Below are positions 61,341 to 64,000 of a stretch of 64,000 bases of DNA, piece after piece (positions within the stretch are counted from its first letter, which is position 1; the number at the start of each line of letters is the position of its first letter). Origin of the DNA: CAUUCF01 sp963543695 (GTDB lineage: Bacteria > Pseudomonadota > Gammaproteobacteria > UBA9339); NCBI GenBank assembly GCA_963543695.1, contig CAUUCF010000001.1:62001-126000 (forward strand), written 5' to 3'. Both the position numbers and the translations under genes were made by a program. The notes below the pieces were generated by a model. It was not told the origin of the DNA. It did no database searches and saw nothing but the letters and a program-made list of their open reading frames with translations.

Positions 61341-62684
61341 ATGAGTGAATTAGGTATGTTTAAGAGTTTAAGTGATAAATTAAGTGAAATAATTCGTAAA
61401 ATTTCTGGTAATGCTAAATTATCGGAAAATAATATCAAAGAAGCATTATCTGAGGTTAGAACTGCTTTATTGGAGGCTGACGTTTCGTTTAAAGTAGTTA
61501 ATCGTTTACTAGAAAAAATTACTGAAAAAGCGTTAGGGCAAGAAGTTTTAAAAGATCTTAATCCAGGCAATTTATTTATTAAAATTGTTTATGATGAAAT
61601 CGTCAATATTTTAGGTGTAGGAGAGAACGCGTTAAATTTGAAAGTGCAGCCGCCCGTTAGCATCTTATTAGTGGGGTTGCAAGGATCAGGAAAAACGACG
61701 ACTGCGGCAAAATTAGCGCAATGGTTGCAGCAACAAAAAAAGAAAAAAGTTTTGTTAGTTAGTCTAGATGTTTATCGACCGGCGGCTCAAGAGCAATTAT
61801 CGATTTTAGCCAATCAGATCAAAAGTGGTTATTTTACTTTAGCAAGCCAGGATCCCTGTGAGATTGCTAAATTAGCTTTTCAAGAGGCGAAACGTCATTT
61901 TTATGATTGTGTTATTTTTGATACGGCTGGTCGTTTACAAGTTGATGCGGCAATGATGGAGGAATTAAAGCAAATTTGTAAAATAGTGCAACCGGTTGAA
62001 AAATTACTAGTGATGGATAGTATGATCGGTCAAGAAGCTAGTTCAGTATTTACCGCGTTTAATGATTGGATAGATATTACCGGTTTTATTTTGACTAAAG
62101 TAGATGGGGACGCGAAAGGTGGTGCTGCTTTATCTGTTAAATTTTTGACTCAAAAGGCGATTAAATTTATTGGAACGGGTGAAAAATTAGACGCTTTTGA
62201 ACCTTTTTATCCGGATCGAATTGCTTCTAGAATTTTGGGGATGGGTGATATTTTAACTTTAGTGGAAGAAGCGTATGCTAAAGCGGATCACGAAAAAGTA
62301 AGTAAGTTAGCTAATAAATTACAAAAAGGGCAGCATTTTGACTTTGAAGATTTCTTAGCGCAATTACAACAAATGAAAAAAATGGGAGGCATGAATAAAA
62401 TTTTAGAAAGATTACCGAACGTTGGTAATTTGGCCCAAATTAATCAAGTTCTTGACGATGGTTTTTTTAATAAAATAGAGGCAATTATTAATTCCATGAC
62501 TTTTAAAGAACGTCGTTTCCCAGCGTTTATTCGTGGTTCACAAAAGCAAAGGATTGCTAAAGGTTCTGGTACGCAGATAGCAGACGTTAATAAATTATTA
62601 AAGCAATTTGAGCAAATGCAGAGAATGATGCAGAAGATGAACAATTCTAAATTGATGAAATTAATGAATTTTTTTAAAGGTTAG
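61341..62684 (+). CDS. ffh: Signal recognition particle protein
   Basis: Binds signal sequences on ribosomes with 4.5S RNA and hands them to FtsY. N and G domains: LLVGLQGSGKTTTAAKLA (G1), DTAGRLQ, TKVDGDAKGGAAL and the M domain from about 325 with a Met-rich tail (MQRMMQKMNNSKLMKLMNF). 447 residues is normal. It starts 9 nt after the L,D-transpeptidase stop. The 4.5S RNA gene is not found in this window. Confidence 0.97.
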   Translation: MSELGMFKSLSDKLSEIIRKISGNAKLSENNIKEALSEVRTALLEADVSFKVVNRLLEKITEKALGQEVLKDLNPGNLFIKIVYDEIVNILGVGENALNLKVQPPVSILLVGLQGSGKTTTAAKLAQWLQQQKKKKVLLVSLDVYRPAAQEQLSILANQIKSGYFTLASQDPCEIAKLAFQEAKRHFYDCVIFDTAGRLQVDAAMMEELKQICKIVQPVEKLLVMDSMIGQEASSVFTAFNDWIDITGFILTKVDGDAKGGAALSVKFLTQKAIKFIGTGEKLDAFEPFYPDRIASRILGMGDILTLVEEAYAKADHEKVSKLANKLQKGQHFDFEDFLAQLQQMKKMGGMNKILERLPNVGNLAQINQVLDDGFFNKIEAIINSMTFKERRFPAFIRGSQKQRIAKGSGTQIADVNKLLKQFEQMQRMMQKMNNSKLMKLMNFFKG

Positions 62685-62687
62685 GCG

Positions 62688-63410
62688 ATGAGTTTGTTGC
62701 GTATTGAACATTTACAGAAAAAATTTGCCCAAAAAATAGCAGTGCGTGACGTATCTTTTGAAGTGAAGAGTTCAGAAATAGTGGGTTTATTAGGACCTAA
62801 TGGTGCAGGTAAAACTACTAGTTTTTATATGACTTTAGGTTTAATTTTAGCTGATCAAGGAAAAGTTTTTTTAGACACTTTAGATATTAGTAGAAAAAAA
62901 ATTCATGAACGTGCTAAATTAGGGCTAGGTTATTTACCTCAAGAATCTTCTATTTTTCGTAAACTAACGGTTCAGGAGAATTTATTAGCTATTTTAGAAT
63001 TGCGTTATAAAACAAAAAATCAATGTTACAAGGCAGCGATGCAATTAATGGAAGAATTTAGAATTGTCCATTTAAAAGACCATTTAGGATTGAGTTTATC
63101 TGGAGGAGAAAGACGAAGGGTAGAAATTGCGAGAACGTTGGCTAGTGACCCTAAATTTATTTTGCTAGATGAACCGTTTGCGGGTATTGATCCGATTTCG
63201 ATTATAGATTTACAAAAAATTATTGTCCATTTAAGTAAACGTGGAGTGGGTATTTTAATTACTGATCATAACGTACGGGAAACTTTATCGATTTGTCATC
63301 GTGCGTATATTGTCAATAACGGAGTAGTGATGACGTCTGGTAGTGCGAAAGAAATTTTTGATAATGTGGCGGTACGAGAAACTTATTTAGGAAATGAATT
63401 TAGTTTTTAA
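62688..63410 (+). CDS. lptB: LPS export ABC transporter ATP-binding protein
   Basis: The cytoplasmic ATPase of LptB2FGC. Walker A GPNGAGKTTSFYM, Q-loop YLPQESSIFR, signature LSGGERRRVEIAR, Walker B FILLDEPFAGIDP, and His in ITDHNV. 240 residues. It is followed by hpf with no rpoN between, and lptA does not precede it. lptC is about 49 kb away in this window. Confidence 0.95.
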   Translation: MSLLRIEHLQKKFAQKIAVRDVSFEVKSSEIVGLLGPNGAGKTTSFYMTLGLILADQGKVFLDTLDISRKKIHERAKLGLGYLPQESSIFRKLTVQENLLAILELRYKTKNQCYKAAMQLMEEFRIVHLKDHLGLSLSGGERRRVEIARTLASDPKFILLDEPFAGIDPISIIDLQKIIVHLSKRGVGILITDHNVRETLSICHRAYIVNNGVVMTSGSAKEIFDNVAVRETYLGNEFSF

Positions 63411-63429
63411 TTAAAAAGGGAGGAAAAGG

Positions 63430-63702
63430 ATGCAAATTCAAATTATTGGTTGTAGTTCAGCTAGTTTGGAAACGTTAATTAACAAGAAATTTCAAAAATT
63501 AATCAAATATAACGAGCAAATTAACGAAATTAAAGTCACTTTGACCGTGGTGAAAGAAGAACATAAAGCTACGGCTCTTCTTTACGCGGAGGGTGAGTTT
63601 TATAGTGAAGCTGTTTCTGATGATATGTATAAAACGATAGATTTATTAGTAGATAAATTAATTAAACAACTCAATAAAAACCGAGAAATGCGTCAAAAAT
63701 AG
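63430..63702 (+). CDS. hpf: Ribosome hibernation promoting factor
   Basis: A 90-residue short HPF-type protein that binds the 30S and promotes 100S dimers in slow growth. The beta-alpha-beta pattern (QIQIIGCSSASLETLINKKFQKL ... VTLTVVKEEHKATALLYAEG ... MYKTIDLLVDKLIKQL) fits. A Shine-Dalgarno (AGGGAGGAAA) precedes the ATG. It is linked to lptB by 19 nt. Confidence 0.9.
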   Translation: MQIQIIGCSSASLETLINKKFQKLIKYNEQINEIKVTLTVVKEEHKATALLYAEGEFYSEAVSDDMYKTIDLLVDKLIKQLNKNREMRQK

Positions 63703-63778
63703 GAATATTTTAGTAGGGGCAAGGGTTGTTTTATAAAAGGAGGTATGTTAACGTTAGAAAGTGAGTAAGGTTATTGAA

Positions 63779-64000
63779 ATGTGGAAAATAGTATTATTAT
63801 TAGGTAGTATTAGTTTAGTGGCATGTTCTTCAGCAACGAGAACGACAGAGCATCCTGGCAATAGGGAAGCGGTATGTAGAACAATTAGTAGAAATTTAAA
63901 TTTAAATCGTACTGAATCTTTAGGAATTGGTCATACTCCTTTAACGGAACAGGGCCATTTAATGCAGGAATATCAACAAAATCATTGTGAAGATTTTGAA
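63779..64000 (+). CDS. Small lipoprotein, N-terminal part (cut by window edge)
   Basis: An open frame runs to the window end. ATG 63779 gives a short signal (MWKIVLLLGSISLVAC) ending in a lipobox, so the mature protein begins at Cys with CSSATRTTE. An in-frame GTG at 63761 adds six residues and is closer to the AGGAGG at about 63739. The visible mature part is polar with conserved-looking Cys (EAVCRTI, NHCEDF). The family is not recognised. Confidence 0.6.
   Translation, partial: MWKIVLLLGSISLVACSSATRTTEHPGNREAVCRTISRNLNLNRTESLGIGHTPLTEQGHLMQEYQQNHCEDFE

Overview
The window comes from an AT-rich chromosome of a Gram-negative bacterium, most likely a gammaproteobacterium. The evidence is a lipid A/LPS transport set (lptC, kdsC, lptE, lptB, kdsB), the leuS-lptE-holA order, the rpsU-dnaG-rpoD macromolecular-synthesis operon, lpoA-yraN, and MSHA-like type IV pilins. 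Genes are tightly packed with many 1-40 nt overlaps. One decayed stretch and several missing neighbours (no rpoN between lptB and hpf, no lptA beside lptC or lptB) suggest a streamlined, possibly host-associated genome. I cannot name the genus.

Layout. 0-12.2 kb (+ strand, except a ygfX-like gene): map (cut by the window edge), nadE with a degenerate glutaminase domain, sdaA, an MshA-like pilin with a strong terminator, small membrane protein genes, a HAD phosphatase, apaH, then a wall cluster of alpha/beta hydrolase, membrane-anchored MurF, Ddl, MraY, LpoA and YraN. 12.4-18.3 kb (- strand): leuS-lptE-holA-kdsC-lptC-murI. 18.5-27.9 kb (+): asnS, tyrS, rho, glmS, acpP, fabF, mltG, tmk. 27.9-29.8 kb: stop-riddled sequence with no intact gene. 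29.8-34.5 kb (+): a DUF47 regulator, pit, tpiA, kdsB and an FAD/Fe-S oxidoreductase. 34.7-36.2 kb (-): prmC and rluB.

36.2-39.9 kb is an accessory island and the most interesting part. It holds four paralogous small cysteine-rich peptide genes whose N-termini look like double-glycine leaders (NLKxIxGG followed by CYC). The second lies 2 nt upstream of a 565-residue protein whose first ~250 residues show the pattern of a ribosome-inactivating protein (RIP, ricin/Shiga toxin A-chain rRNA N-glycosidase): Y84, Y127, E188-x-x-R191 and a Y231/Q239/F246 block in ricin register. Remnants of the start of the same toxin gene follow peptide copies 1 and 3, so the ancestral unit was probably peptide + RIP, amplified in tandem and then eroded. 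An 89-bp promoter/leader block is duplicated before copies 2 and 4.

39.9-45.6 kb (-): an MSHA-like minor pilin operon ending in an AddA/RecB-like helicase-nuclease. 45.7-51.6 kb (+): rpsU-dnaG-rpoD-dnaX and a small HTH-like gene, then tRNA-Lys. 51.8-55.8 kb (-): xseA, parC, nadD. 56-57.2 kb (+): an HU gene, tRNA-Val, tRNA-Asp and a SPOR protein. 57.2-59.6 kb (-): amiC-like amidase, rbfA, truB. 59.7-64 kb (+): a YccA-like protein, an L,D-transpeptidase, ffh, lptB, hpf and the start of a lipoprotein gene. Together the housekeeping genes cover peptidoglycan precursor synthesis and remodelling, LPS export and Kdo supply, replication, translation and NAD synthesis. The RIP island is the only clear candidate for host-directed activity. 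All calls come from reading the sequence; no database search was run.
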